Assembly (NCBI GenBank): GCA_030550095.1
Contig: JAUQQA010000012.1
Coordinates: 1 to 61,407 of the forward strand
DNA length: 61,407 nt
Direction of reading: 5' to 3'
From: Chloroflexota bacterium
Lineage (GTDB): Bacteria > Chloroflexota > Anaerolineae > J036 > Brachytrichaceae
Every line of letters starts with the position of its first letter. Position 1 is the stretch's first letter. Below are positions 53,238 to 61,407 of the stretch, in pieces. The notes below the pieces were generated by a model. It was not told where the DNA came from. It saw nothing but the letters and a program-made list of their open reading frames with translations, and did not search any database. Made by a program: the position numbers and the translations under genes.

Positions 53238-53750
53238 TCACGGCTCGGCGAGAAAGATCTCCGTGCCACAGTAGGGGCACTTGATCAGCCCCTTGCCCGC
53301 CAGCTCCAGCTTGCCGCCGCATTTCGGGCATTGGCCGCTTTTAAGCCGCGCCGCCTCTGCCGAAAACAACACCCCATCTTCCCAATCCACATAGCCGCTG
53401 AAGAGCTGTTTGGCGATCAAGTCGTAAATCAGCTGGCGCGTTTGGTCGCGCGTCAGCCCAAGCTCGAGCGCTGCTTGAGCGATTTGCACGCGCCCCTGGG
53501 TCATCACCATGCCGAGCAGTTTTTGCTGGCGCTTGACGTGCAGCTCCTCAGCGGCCTCGGCGCGACCGCGCTGGAGCGCGAAAACACCCAACCCCACTAA
53601 GGGAGCAACGAGGATCGCCACGAAGAACAGCGCCAGGATGCGCGCGCCGCGCGTTTCGATGGAGCCACCGATTGCCCAGGCAGCGCCGATCAAGCCGAGC
53701 ACAGCGCCAATGGCGATCAAGAGAATACCCAGCAGCTTGCTTTGGTTCAT
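53238..53750 (-). CDS. Membrane protein with winged-helix-like and zinc-ribbon regions, 170 aa
   Basis: Two N-terminal hydrophobic helices (about residues 7-27 and 40-60) are followed by a helical soluble region resembling a winged helix (about 78-125; GRVQIAQAALELGLTRDQTRQLIYDLI cited as ALELGLTRDQTRQLIYDLI). The C-terminus is a zinc ribbon (CPKCGG and CPYCGTE, about 141-162). The arrangement suggests a membrane-bound protein with a nucleic-acid- or protein-binding cytoplasmic part. No specific function is known. It lies 15 nt downstream of the DUF2207 gene on the same strand and is probably co-transcribed. Confidence 0.7.
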   Translation of the reverse strand: MNQSKLLGILLIAIGAVLGLIGAAWAIGGSIETRGARILALFFVAILVAPLVGLGVFALQRGRAEAAEELHVKRQQKLLGMVMTQGRVQIAQAALELGLTRDQTRQLIYDLIAKQLFSGYVDWEDGVLFSAEAARLKSGQCPKCGGKLELAGKGLIKCPYCGTEIFLAEP

Positions 53751-53765
53751 CGTGTTGCTCGAACT

Positions 53766-55631
53766 TTAGCCGAAACCACCGCGTCCACCCCCGCTGAAGC
53801 CACCACCGCGAGAGCCGCCTCCGCTCCAGCCACCACCGCTGCCCGGGGGCACGCTCGTGAGGTTACGCGCAAGCGTGTCGAACATGCCGCTCAGGTTACG
53901 CTCGAAAGCACCCAAACTGCGCCCCAAGCCCTGTTCCAATCGCTCTAAGCTCGGTGCTTGCGTTGCTGCGCCGCCGATGTCCGGCTTGCTCGAGGCAGGG
54001 CTTGCCGCGCGCTCTCCCGTGCTTCTGCCCACTGGCACAAGCACGCGACGCGGCAGCGAAGGTTCGTAGGGCGCGTACCACGGCGGCAGCGGTGTAGGGG
54101 CAGCGCGGAATTTGCGCACCCAACTGCGTTGCAGCCCAAGCGCGATCGCCCAGGGCAAGTAACGCTCAAAGAGGGCAGCAGCGATGTTCACATCGGTGAA
54201 GTGCTCAAGGTTTTGCAAGTAGCGCCGAAACGCCGCAATGCGCATCCGCATCTCAGCGCCTTTGTGCGTGCGCACGGGCATGTGGGGGGCAATGAGGGCA
54301 AAGGCAAAGCCAGCAACAAACAAGCCGACCGCAGGGAAAACACCAAAGTTCGCCCACTCCGCGAGCGTCAATGCAGCGATAAGCGCCATGAAAGCCAGAA
54401 CGATCAACTGCGATGCGAGCGTCTTGTAGTTGGACCGAGTCGCTTCAGGGGACCGGGTGTAGTAGCCGCGTATCACTAACTCCTCGTAAATCGCGTCTTG
54501 GAGAGCGCGCAGCTTGGGGTAGAACCTCTGATGGAGTGAATGAAGGCTGCGTGATTCGCGGGTATCTAACTCTAGCTGCTTGATCAGCAAACGTTCAAAT
54601 GGCTCAAGCGGCGCGTTGTCGAACGACGGGCCGCGCTTGATCATCCACAGGTTGGGTTCTTCCTCGTGTAATTGCAACACGCCGCGCTGTGCGAGATCGA
54701 CGATGGTTGCCACGATGTCCTGCACGTCAGCCCGTTCGTCATAGAGCGCGCCGCCTAGCCCAGGAGGGAGGTCAGGTGGCGTCGTGAGGTACTCGGCAAC
54801 CAGACCGACGTTCGGGTCGCGCCCGCGCGTGATGTAGATCACAGCAGCAAGCGCCGGCCCGCCCAACGCAAACAGCAGCCCAATGAGGAGAAAGGCGAGA
54901 TCGAGCACGGGCTGCATCGTTTCCTCGAACTCACGGCGTGCGTCGAACTCGCGTTGCCAGGGCGGTGGCGTCCCGCGCACAACGCCGTGGGTGAACTGCA
55001 CGCGCAGCTCCATCGTGACGCCGTTCGGGATCGTCTCGAGCGCATCGGCGACAACGGTTGTGCTGCCTACGCCGCGCACCTCTGCACGAACGCCGTACAC
55101 CTCGGCGCGTTGCACAGTGGCGCCCTCGGGCACGCGCAACGTCGCGCGCGCCTGACGCACGTCAAAACCGTTGCGGTCTGCATAGACTACCCCCCACCAC
55201 ACTTGATCGCCCTTCTCGTAGTAGCGCACCGCGCCATCCACGATGTAGCGCAGGATAAACGTGCGCGTTTCGCGCTCAGCAGGGCGCGAAAAGTAATACT
55301 TGACGAGCAGCTGCTTATCGTCTCTGGCTTGCTCAACACGAAGCGGCACCTCAAGGCCGCTCTGCGGATCAAGCTCGCTGACGCGCACATCGTGCACGTC
55401 CGTGAGGCGGAAGTAAGGGATCTCGCGGAAGCCGAATGTGAACGTGCCCTGCGTGAAGCGAATCACGTTGACCTCGGTGATGTAAAGCGCGCCGTCTTCG
55501 CCAACGACGATCTCGGTGTCCAGGCGCTCCCACACCAACGATTTGGATTGCGCGCCAGCAGGAGGCGCGAAAAACACTGCTGAGCTAGCAAAAAGCACGG
55601 CAGCGAGGAGCGCGCGCGCGTTGCGCCTCAT
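53766..55631 (-). CDS. DUF2207-family membrane protein
   Basis: A 621-residue protein. A signal peptide (about residues 1-27, ending PPAGAQ) is followed by an extracytoplasmic DUF2207 domain (about 30-215, with SKSLVWERLDTEIVVGEDGA), a membrane helix near 240-265, and a cytoplasmic region (about 275-390). Two more helices (about 410-450), another helical region and a Gly-rich tail (GGGWSGGGSRGGGFSGG) complete it. This layout is standard for DUF2207 proteins of many phyla, whose role is unknown. The ATG at 55631 is chosen because GGAGG lies upstream and the signal peptide starts there. Confidence 0.85.
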   Translation of the reverse strand: MRRNARALLAAVLFASSAVFFAPPAGAQSKSLVWERLDTEIVVGEDGALYITEVNVIRFTQGTFTFGFREIPYFRLTDVHDVRVSELDPQSGLEVPLRVEQARDDKQLLVKYYFSRPAERETRTFILRYIVDGAVRYYEKGDQVWWGVVYADRNGFDVRQARATLRVPEGATVQRAEVYGVRAEVRGVGSTTVVADALETIPNGVTMELRVQFTHGVVRGTPPPWQREFDARREFEETMQPVLDLAFLLIGLLFALGGPALAAVIYITRGRDPNVGLVAEYLTTPPDLPPGLGGALYDERADVQDIVATIVDLAQRGVLQLHEEEPNLWMIKRGPSFDNAPLEPFERLLIKQLELDTRESRSLHSLHQRFYPKLRALQDAIYEELVIRGYYTRSPEATRSNYKTLASQLIVLAFMALIAALTLAEWANFGVFPAVGLFVAGFAFALIAPHMPVRTHKGAEMRMRIAAFRRYLQNLEHFTDVNIAAALFERYLPWAIALGLQRSWVRKFRAAPTPLPPWYAPYEPSLPRRVLVPVGRSTGERAASPASSKPDIGGAATQAPSLERLEQGLGRSLGAFERNLSGMFDTLARNLTSVPPGSGGGWSGGGSRGGGFSGGGRGGFG

Positions 55632-55686
55632 TCGTGGTGACCTCCATCGAGGAATTGTGGGCGAGCGCGCCGAAAACGCAACTGCC

Positions 55687-57066
55687 TCACGGCAAGGCGT
55701 ACTCCAACCACGGCAAGGGGTTGACCAGCACGCCACCCACCGCTAACTCCCAATGCAAATGCGGGCCAAGGCTGCGCCCCGTGCTGCCGACGTAGCCGAT
55801 CACTGCGCCTGCTTCGACAAATTGCCCAGGCGTGACGTTAAAGCGCGAGAGATGCGCATAGCCAGTGAACACACCGCGACCGTGATCGATGAGCACGTAG
55901 TTGCCGCGGATCGGCAACGCCTGCGCCATGACCACATTCCCGGCAGCCGCCGCGCGCACGGGCGTGCCAGCGCTCGTGCGAAAATCCACGCCGCTGTGAT
56001 ACGTGCGTAATATGCCGCCGTTGAACGTGCGACGCGCGCCAAAGTAAGAGAGGATGCGCCCCTTCACGGGAGCGCTGAGCGGTCCGTTCCAATGTTGCGC
56101 CTCGGAGAATGACGCAAGCGCTGCTGCAAGCGTCTCCAGCTCGCGCTCGTTCGTCTGCGGATCGAGCAGCGCGGCGTAACGTGCCGAAAGGCGCAGGTTC
56201 TCGAACCCAAACCCAGCCAGCTCCACGCGCACCCACCCGCGCACCACTTGCGCCTCGCCGTCGGCATCCACGATGCGCAGCGTGAGCGTGTATAACCCTT
56301 GAGGAGCGAGGGCGCCGATGCCCGTGAGCGCGTCGTAAGTGTATGGCGCGCTTTGGCTCTCCCGCGCGATGAAGTGCAGCGGTGTTTCACCGAGCGAGCC
56401 GCTGATGCTTTGCAAAGGTGACGCCGTGCGCACGTTGATCCACACCACTTCGCCTTGCCGTGGCGCTTCGGGCACGATGGTGAGCGCAAGGAGCGGATAG
56501 GGCAGCGCAGCAGGCGTGGATGCTTCGCCATTCTGAGCGACGGCAGACAAGCGCAGCAGTTGACCGTTCGCTAAGCAATGGGCACAAGCAAGCTCGTTCA
56601 GCCGCCGCAGCGCGTTCGGGCTGAAGTGATGCCGCGCTGCAAGGCTTGCGATCGTCTCTCCCGGCGTGACGCGGTACAGCATCACATCTGGCTTTGCGGG
56701 CGCGGGCAGCTCGAGCTGTTGCCCAGCAAACAACAACCGCGCGTGTGTGATGCGGTTGCGCGAGGCAAGCGCTTCGACGCGCATTTGGCGTTGCAGCGCG
56801 AGGGTGTGTAACGTCTCGCCTGCCTGCACGATGTGCTCCGTTGGACGAGTCGGAGTTCGTGGTGGGCGCAAAGGCGGGAGCATTGGCGGTGGTGGTGGCG
56901 GCTCAACGGTCGCCGAAGGTTGCGCTTCGTCAGCCACTTCGGGGATCGCTTCGCCTTCTTGGGCGAAGGCGCCGCCGCCGTGGATCGCTGCCCCAAGCGC
57001 TGCAGCCAGCAGCACGCTCCAGATGATGCGGCGCACGAAAGACCCACCTCGGCTCATCCTGCTCAT
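55687..57066 (-). CDS. LysM-containing M23 peptidoglycan endopeptidase
   Basis: A 459-residue exported wall hydrolase. A signal peptide covers about residues 1-35, then a Pro-rich linker. Two LysM domains follow, HIVQAGETLHTLALQRQ onward and LYRVTPGETIASLAARH onward, then a beta-rich middle region. The C-terminal M23 (LytM) domain has the zinc-binding HSGVDFR and HLHW motifs. All metal ligands of the family are present, so it should be active or act as an amidase activator. The start is 57066 or, 9 nt downstream, 57057. It follows prmC by 16 nt in one leftward run. Confidence 0.9.
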   Translation of the reverse strand: MSRMSRGGSFVRRIIWSVLLAAALGAAIHGGGAFAQEGEAIPEVADEAQPSATVEPPPPPPMLPPLRPPRTPTRPTEHIVQAGETLHTLALQRQMRVEALASRNRITHARLLFAGQQLELPAPAKPDVMLYRVTPGETIASLAARHHFSPNALRRLNELACAHCLANGQLLRLSAVAQNGEASTPAALPYPLLALTIVPEAPRQGEVVWINVRTASPLQSISGSLGETPLHFIARESQSAPYTYDALTGIGALAPQGLYTLTLRIVDADGEAQVVRGWVRVELAGFGFENLRLSARYAALLDPQTNERELETLAAALASFSEAQHWNGPLSAPVKGRILSYFGARRTFNGGILRTYHSGVDFRTSAGTPVRAAAAGNVVMAQALPIRGNYVLIDHGRGVFTGYAHLSRFNVTPGQFVEAGAVIGYVGSTGRSLGPHLHWELAVGGVLVNPLPWLEYALP

Positions 57067-57082
57067 CGTGCAACGCGGCATT

Positions 57083-57961
57083 CTACCCGCGCCGAAGCAC
57101 CAAGACGCGATCCAGCCCTGCGAGGTCACGGTGCATGCTGGCGTGTGCCTCGGGTAGCAGTGTGCGCGCAGCTTCGAGCGCAGCCGCGCCTTGAGCAGCG
57201 CCGATCTCGAGAAAAGCCGCGCGCCATGCAGCGCCGCGACCCTCTCGCACGCGTTGCGCGATCTGCGTGAGCAAGCGCCGCACCAGCACAAGCCCATCCT
57301 CGCCCCCATCGAGCGCCAAGCGCGGCTCGTGCGCGCGGATCTCAGGCGGCAGCGCTTCGATCTCTGCACGCGCGACGTAGGGCAAGTTAGCGACGATGAC
57401 CGGCGGCAGCGCAGCCAGGGGCGCGAGCAAATCGGCTTGCACGAAGGCGATGCGCTCAGAGAGGGCATAGCGCGCTGCATTTGCACGCGCAACGTGCAAC
57501 GCCTCGCGGCTAAGGTCGGTGGCGAGCACGCGCGCAGTGGGCGCGTGTTTGGCGATGGCGATTGCGATCGCGCCGCTGCCCGTGCCAACATCCACACACG
57601 CGAAAGGCGCCGCCGACACCTCGCGCAACGCCACAAGCGCAAGATCAACCAGTGCTTCCGTCTCAGGGCGTGGAATGAGCACGCGCGCGTCCACAAGGAG
57701 ATCGAGATCATAGAAGGGGCGATGCCCTAACACGTAAGCGAGCGGCTCGCGCGCGACCACGCGCTGCACCAGCGCCAAAAAGCGTGCGTGCGCTTCAGGC
57801 GCGATCAGCTCATCGTCGTGGGCGATCACCCATTCTTTGCTGGTGCCGAGCGCGTGCGCGAGCAGAAGGCGCGCCGTGTTGCGCGGCGCGTCCACGCCCG
57901 CGCGGTCGAGTTGAATCGTTGCAGCGCGCAAGACCTCGCGCAGGGTTGGCGAGGCGGTCAC
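57083..57961 (-). CDS. prmC: Release-factor glutamine methyltransferase
   Basis: A 292-residue enzyme that methylates the Gln of the GGQ motif in release factors. The N-terminal helical domain, PFYDLDLLVDARVLIPRPETE (cited as VLIPRPETE), the SAM motif CVDVGTGSGAIAIAIAK and the active-site loop are present. The family's usual NPPY motif reads NLPY here (VIVANLPYVARAEI), a single substitution. It overlaps the prfA stop by 4 nt, so the methyltransferase is translated together with its substrate. Confidence 0.93.
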   Translation of the reverse strand: MTASPTLREVLRAATIQLDRAGVDAPRNTARLLLAHALGTSKEWVIAHDDELIAPEAHARFLALVQRVVAREPLAYVLGHRPFYDLDLLVDARVLIPRPETEALVDLALVALREVSAAPFACVDVGTGSGAIAIAIAKHAPTARVLATDLSREALHVARANAARYALSERIAFVQADLLAPLAALPPVIVANLPYVARAEIEALPPEIRAHEPRLALDGGEDGLVLVRRLLTQIAQRVREGRGAAWRAAFLEIGAAQGAAALEAARTLLPEAHASMHRDLAGLDRVLVLRRG

Positions 57962-59025
57962 GGTTGTGTGGCGGCTTCGAGCTTCGCCGCTTGGTCACGC
58001 AGGATTAGCTCGTCAATGAACGGGTCTAAGTCGCCGTCGAGCACTTCGGGAAGGCGATAGAGGTCTAAGCCGAGGCGGTGGTCGGTGACGCGGTTTTGCG
58101 GGTAGTTGTAGGTGCGGATCTTCTCACTGCGCTCACCGCTGCCGATTTGCTCGCGTTTTTGTTGCGCGATGGCGTTAGCGATCTTCGCTTGCTCCAGCGC
58201 ATAGAGCCGCGCGCGCAGGATCGCCATGGCACGCAGGCGGTTTTGCGTCTGGCTGCGCTCATCCTGCACGCTGACCACGATCCCAGTGGGCTTGTGCGTG
58301 ATGCGCACGGCGCTCTCGTTCTTCTGCACGTTCTGCCCTCCTGCGCCACGCGCGCGGAAAGTCTCGATGATCAAATCGCTCGGCGGGATGTGGATTTCCA
58401 CTTCGTCCACTTCTGGCAGCACGGCAACCGTTGCGGTGCTGGTGTGGATGCGCCCGTTAGCTTCGGTCACCGGCACGCGCTGCACGCGGTGCACGCCGCT
58501 CTCATACTTCAAGCGCGAGTAAGCGCCCTTGCCCTTCACAGCGAAGATGACTTCTTTGTAGCCGCCGATGCCCGTCTCGTTTGCGTCGATCAGCTCCACC
58601 TTCCAGCGGTGTTTTTCGGCGTAGCGCGTGTACATGCGGAAGAGGTCGGCGGCGAAGAGCGCCGCCTCCTCGCCTCCAGCGCCCGCGCGGATCTCCATGA
58701 TCACATCGCGCTCGTCGCGCGGGTCTTTCGGCAACAACATGAGCCGCAGCTCCTGCTCGAGCTGCGCGATGCGTTGGCGCAGGCTTTCGGCTTCCTCGCG
58801 GGCGAGCGCTGCAAGTTCATCGTCGCCTTTTGCAAGCGCCTCGTTCTCGGCGAGCTCCTGCCGCGCCTGCTGCCAAGCACGGTACTTTTGCACAATTGGC
58901 TCCAACTCGCTGTGCTGACGCGCTAGCTCCACGTAGCGCGCGTAGTCGCTGGCGAGGTCAGGATCAGCCAACTGCGCCGTGAGTTCCTTGTAACGCCGCT
59001 CAATGCTGGCAAGCTTGTCCTCCAT
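57958..59025 (-). CDS. prfA: Peptide chain release factor 1
   Basis: A 355-residue class I release factor. The tripeptide anticodon is PVT in QRVPVTEANG (the P-x-T of RF1, not the SPF of RF2), so it reads UAA and UAG. The catalytic GGQ is in RARGAGGQNVQKNESAVRITH (cited as GAGGQNVQKNES). Length and the long helical N-terminal domain are typical. It is followed by prmC with a 4-nt overlap. Confidence 0.96.
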   Translation of the reverse strand: MEDKLASIERRYKELTAQLADPDLASDYARYVELARQHSELEPIVQKYRAWQQARQELAENEALAKGDDELAALAREEAESLRQRIAQLEQELRLMLLPKDPRDERDVIMEIRAGAGGEEAALFAADLFRMYTRYAEKHRWKVELIDANETGIGGYKEVIFAVKGKGAYSRLKYESGVHRVQRVPVTEANGRIHTSTATVAVLPEVDEVEIHIPPSDLIIETFRARGAGGQNVQKNESAVRITHKPTGIVVSVQDERSQTQNRLRAMAILRARLYALEQAKIANAIAQQKREQIGSGERSEKIRTYNYPQNRVTDHRLGLDLYRLPEVLDGDLDPFIDELILRDQAAKLEAATQP

Positions 59026-59084
59026 GCTTCACTCGCGTACACGAAATCTGCCCGCACGATGCAGGCAGAACACACGCACCGTGA

Positions 59085-59120
59085 ATTATAGGCTGCTGCG
59101 CGAGCGTGCTTCGCTATAAT
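59085..59120. promoter_or_regulatory. Divergent promoters of prfA and rplY
   Basis: Minus strand TATAAT (59085-59090) points to prfA, with a leader of about 50 nt. Plus strand TATAAT (59115-59120) points to the bL25 gene, with a leader of about 100 nt. -35 boxes are poor for both. Confidence 0.45.
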
Positions 59121-59163
59121 TCGCCCGCTTTCCAGCCGAGGCCTGCGTTCCGTGCATCGCAGT

Positions 59164-59195
59164 CCCATCCGTGAGTAGGGCGCTTGCCCGATGGG
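59164..59195 (+). promoter_or_regulatory. Stem-loop in the bL25 mRNA leader
   Basis: CCCATC (59164-59169) pairs with GATGGG (59190-59195), enclosing GGGC-GCTT-GCCC (59178-59189) and an 8-nt one-sided bulge. It lies 32 nt before the ATG and could be a site for autoregulation by the ribosomal protein. Confidence 0.4.
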
Positions 59196-59227
59196 CGGCT
59201 GAATCGCAGACGAAGGAGTAGGACGCT

Positions 59228-59881
59228 ATGGCAGAAACTATCTCGCTTGCGGCAGAAGTGCGCACCGCAGTTGGTCGTGGCGTGAAAGCGCTGCGCCGCG
59301 GCGGCAAAACGCCAGCGATCATTTACGGGCGCCACACCACGCCGCTCCCTATTCAAATCGAGACGCGGACGCTCGCCAACACGCTGCGCAAGGCAGGTCG
59401 CAACACGTTGATCGCCTTGCAAGTTGCGGGCGAGACACAGCCGCGCATGGTGCTCACGCGCGAAGTGCAGCGCGATCCCATCCGACGTGATCTGCTGCAC
59501 GTGGACTTCTACGAGGTCTCGCTCACGGAGACCATCACGGCAAGCTTGCGTATTGTCGTCGTCGGCGAGCCAGAGGACGTGAAGAGCGGCGCGGGCGTGC
59601 TGATCCAGGAGCGCGACGCGCTGGAGATCGAGTGCTTGCCGCAAGACTTGATCGAATCGGTCACGATTGACGTGAGCCAAATGAAGATCGACGACGTGGT
59701 GCGCGTGAAGGACATCATCGTGCCGCCCGGCATTCGCTTCCTCGAGGACCCCGACCTCGAGGTGTTGCGCGTCACGCGCTTCACGGAGGCAACCGTTGAG
59801 GAGACTGTGACTGAGCCAGGTGAGGTCGAGGTGATCGAGCGCGGCAAGAAGGAAGAGGCTGAGGAAGAAGAGGAAGGCTGA
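59228..59881 (+). CDS. rplY: Ribosomal protein bL25 (CTC form)
   Basis: A 217-residue long form of the 5S rRNA-binding protein bL25. The L25 domain (about residues 5-92) has LRRGGKTPAIIYGR and VLTREVQRDPIRRDLLHVDF (cited as RRDLLHVDF). The TL5 C-terminal domain follows (about 95-190), and a tail of acidic residues ends the chain (EEAEEEEEG). The AAGGAGTAGG Shine-Dalgarno region is strong. It is divergent from prfA and ends at a clear terminator. Confidence 0.95.
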   Translation: MAETISLAAEVRTAVGRGVKALRRGGKTPAIIYGRHTTPLPIQIETRTLANTLRKAGRNTLIALQVAGETQPRMVLTREVQRDPIRRDLLHVDFYEVSLTETITASLRIVVVGEPEDVKSGAGVLIQERDALEIECLPQDLIESVTIDVSQMKIDDVVRVKDIIVPPGIRFLEDPDLEVLRVTRFTEATVEETVTEPGEVEVIERGKKEEAEEEEEG

Positions 59882-59906
59882 ACCTCAGCCTCGGCACGAA
59901 GAGAGC

Positions 59907-59948
59907 AACGCGGTGGCATCACGAGCTAGCGCCACCGCGTTTTCGTTT
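59907..59948 (+). terminator. Intrinsic terminator of rplY
   Basis: AACGCGGTGGC (59907-59917) pairs with GCCACCGCGTT (59931-59941), and TTCGTTTC follows. It ends at the stop codon of the convergent DUF512 gene. Confidence 0.85.
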
Positions 59949-61366
59949 CAGCGCACTGCCGACACTGCAAACGGCACTGCCTCAGCTTCTTCCGGCTCGA
60001 AGAGCAACGTGCTTTGCTTGTTCAGCGCATCTACCACGTCGCCCATGGTGTCGGCAAGCACGACGGGCTTGCCCACCGCGCGCGCGATGTCTCCAGGCGA
60101 GAGATCATCCAACGCGATCCTGTCGGGGTGGTCGAACATGAGGCGCGGCAGGACGATCAACTCGCTTTCCTCGCGCGTGAAGCGATGCGCGCGCAACTGC
60201 GCGATCACGTCGCGCCCATGCAGCAGCCCCGCGACAGTGATCGTCTCGCCCAGCGCCGTGTTCACGATCGGCAGCACCTCAAGCACGACGCTCGCCTCAC
60301 GCGCCATCTCACGGGCGACGCGCACAAGCGTGGGCGCGAAGAGCGTTGCAGTCACGAGTGTTGCTTTGCGGTAGTGTGGGCGGTGGAGAGCACCAGCACG
60401 CACCTCTCGCCGGAGCACGCGACGCCACTCGTCGAGAAAATCGCGCACCATGCCCAAGCCGTTAGCTTGTAGCGTCAGCCCATCATAGGCACGCTTAGGC
60501 GGCACAGCGCGACCAGTGAGCAGATACCATTCATCAGTGGCATACACAAAGCGCACGCCGAAGCGCGCCAAGAACTCAGCTTGCCAACGCGCGACTTGTT
60601 TCAGCATGTGTTCTGCCTCTGCGCGCGTGTGGGTGCGGTGTCCGTAGCGGTGATACTTGGTCAAGCCCACGGGCACAACGCTCACTGAGCGCACAGCGGG
60701 GTAAAGCGTGGCGAGATCATGCACGCTGCGCTCGAGGTGCTCGCCGTCGTTCAGCCCTGGCGTGATGACCAACTGCGTGTGAGTTTCGATGCCGTGCTCG
60801 GCGAGCCAACGCAGTTGCGCCATGATGTCGGGCGCGTTAGGGTTGCGCAAGCATTTGCGGCGCACTTCGAGGTCAGTGGCGTGCACGCTAACGTAGAGCG
60901 GCGTTAGGCGTTGCTCGGCGATGCGCGCCCAATCCTCATCGCTCAAGTTGGTCAGCGTCACGAAGTGCCCGAAGAGGAAGGAGTAGCGGTAATCGTCGTC
61001 CTTGATGTAAAGCGAGCGCCGCATGCGCGGGGCGTTTTGCAGCACGAAGCAGAAGGGACACAAGTTGTTGCAGCGCCGAATGTCCACGTCAAACGTGGGA
61101 TGCGCGAAGGTGATGCCGAGCGCCTGGTTGTACTTGCGGCGCACGGTGACGGTGTGCTCCTGCCCTGCGTGCACAAAGCCAAGGATCAGCACTTCGTCAG
61201 CCGCGTAGAACTGCGCGTCAATCACATCGCGCAGACGGTGCCCGTTGATGGACACAAGCACATCGCCCGGCTGCAGCCCGGCTTGCGCCGCGACGCTCCC
61301 CGCTTCAACGTGCTGGATCAGCCCCGCCATTGTTCGGGCACAAGCATACACCGTTCTGCGGCTCAT
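59948..61366 (-). CDS. DUF512 radical-SAM-like Fe-S protein with PDZ domain
   Basis: A 472-residue protein. An N-terminal PDZ-like domain (LQPGDVLVSINGHRLRDVID, about residues 30-50) precedes a radical-SAM-type core with a C-x3-C-x2-C motif in CNNLCPFCFV and a C-terminal DUF512 domain (about 270-470). The family is widespread in Chloroflexota, Firmicutes and Cyanobacteria, and its reaction is not known. The ATG at 61366 follows GCGGAGA. The ATG at 61330 would begin the PDZ domain more directly. It is convergent with rplY across the terminator. Confidence 0.88.
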   Translation of the reverse strand: MSRRTVYACARTMAGLIQHVEAGSVAAQAGLQPGDVLVSINGHRLRDVIDAQFYAADEVLILGFVHAGQEHTVTVRRKYNQALGITFAHPTFDVDIRRCNNLCPFCFVLQNAPRMRRSLYIKDDDYRYSFLFGHFVTLTNLSDEDWARIAEQRLTPLYVSVHATDLEVRRKCLRNPNAPDIMAQLRWLAEHGIETHTQLVITPGLNDGEHLERSVHDLATLYPAVRSVSVVPVGLTKYHRYGHRTHTRAEAEHMLKQVARWQAEFLARFGVRFVYATDEWYLLTGRAVPPKRAYDGLTLQANGLGMVRDFLDEWRRVLRREVRAGALHRPHYRKATLVTATLFAPTLVRVAREMAREASVVLEVLPIVNTALGETITVAGLLHGRDVIAQLRAHRFTREESELIVLPRLMFDHPDRIALDDLSPGDIARAVGKPVVLADTMGDVVDALNKQSTLLFEPEEAEAVPFAVSAVR

Positions 61367-61407
61367 ATTCTCTCCGCTTCCTGCTTCAACGACCCATGGC
61401 TCGTAGA

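Noticed and set aside
57067-57711. Extension of the M23 endopeptidase into prmC
   Set aside because: It is a shifted frame of prmC. A signal peptide starts at 57066.

Overview
The window looks like a GC-rich chromosomal segment of a phototrophic, menaquinone-using member of the Chloroflexota, possibly an Anaerolineae/Roseilinea-type relative. This lineage call is inference. It rests on a BchG-type (bacterio)chlorophyll synthase running off the left edge, a MenG/UbiE methyltransferase, MacAB/FtsX-type export genes, large secreted subtilisins ending in a short Y/F-L-P-L/I motif, and an unusual peptide-binding lipoprotein. There are no rRNA genes, phage, insertion sequences or CRISPR arrays. One tRNA-Leu(CAA) is present. 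Genes are tightly packed and several convergent neighbours overlap by 4 to 21 nt.

Layout. 1-7.1 kb: bchG end, menG, an HtrA lipoprotein protease, a ResB-like membrane protein, a membrane-anchored glycoside hydrolase, an HNH nuclease and small envelope proteins. 7.1-8.8 kb: a palindrome-rich intergenic region, then a receiver-only response regulator overlapping a PAS histidine kinase. 8.9-16.4 kb: a 1505-residue secreted subtilisin with nine cysteine-bearing repeats, a GNAT, a methyltransferase, an M29-aminopeptidase-like protein and a JAMM protease. 16.4-19.8 kb: an aldehyde dehydrogenase and an iron module made of a membrane-tethered DtxR-FeoA fusion and a stand-alone FeoB G-domain, with a DtxR-type box at the start codon. 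19.8-25.2 kb: HIT, epimerase, Rieske oxygenase, TrpD, L,D-transpeptidase, tRNA-Leu and ThuA-like genes. 25.2-30.5 kb: a leftward run of fabF, fabH, a PHP phosphatase, a class II aldolase and an NrtR-like protein. 30.5-35.4 kb: a MacA/ATPase/two-permease exporter operon. 35.5-40.1 kb: metG, a coiled-coil protein and a DUF2142-like membrane protein. 40.2-47.1 kb: a five-gene dipeptide/oligopeptide ABC importer. 47.2-55.6 kb: a second subtilisin, a DUF5060-type glycoside hydrolase, an 83-residue protein behind a structured leader, a wHTH/zinc-ribbon membrane protein and a DUF2207 protein. 55.7-61.4 kb: LysM-M23 endopeptidase, prmC and prfA leftward, ribosomal protein bL25 rightward, and a DUF512 Fe-S protein.

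How the genes fit together. Secreted subtilisins and glycoside hydrolases would break down external polymers, and the Dpp-type importer would take up the resulting peptides. M23 and L,D-transpeptidase enzymes remodel the wall. The FeoB/DtxR-FeoA pair handles ferrous iron. The most unusual item is the importer's binding protein (40622-42598). Its two halves are in the reverse of the usual order, as in a circular permutation. Other points of interest are the membrane-tethered iron regulator with its own operator, a promoter-leader-terminator unit before an 83-residue protein, a cluster of palindromes at 7.1-7.35 kb, and many start codons lying only 6-14 nt below a -10 box, which suggests leaderless mRNAs.
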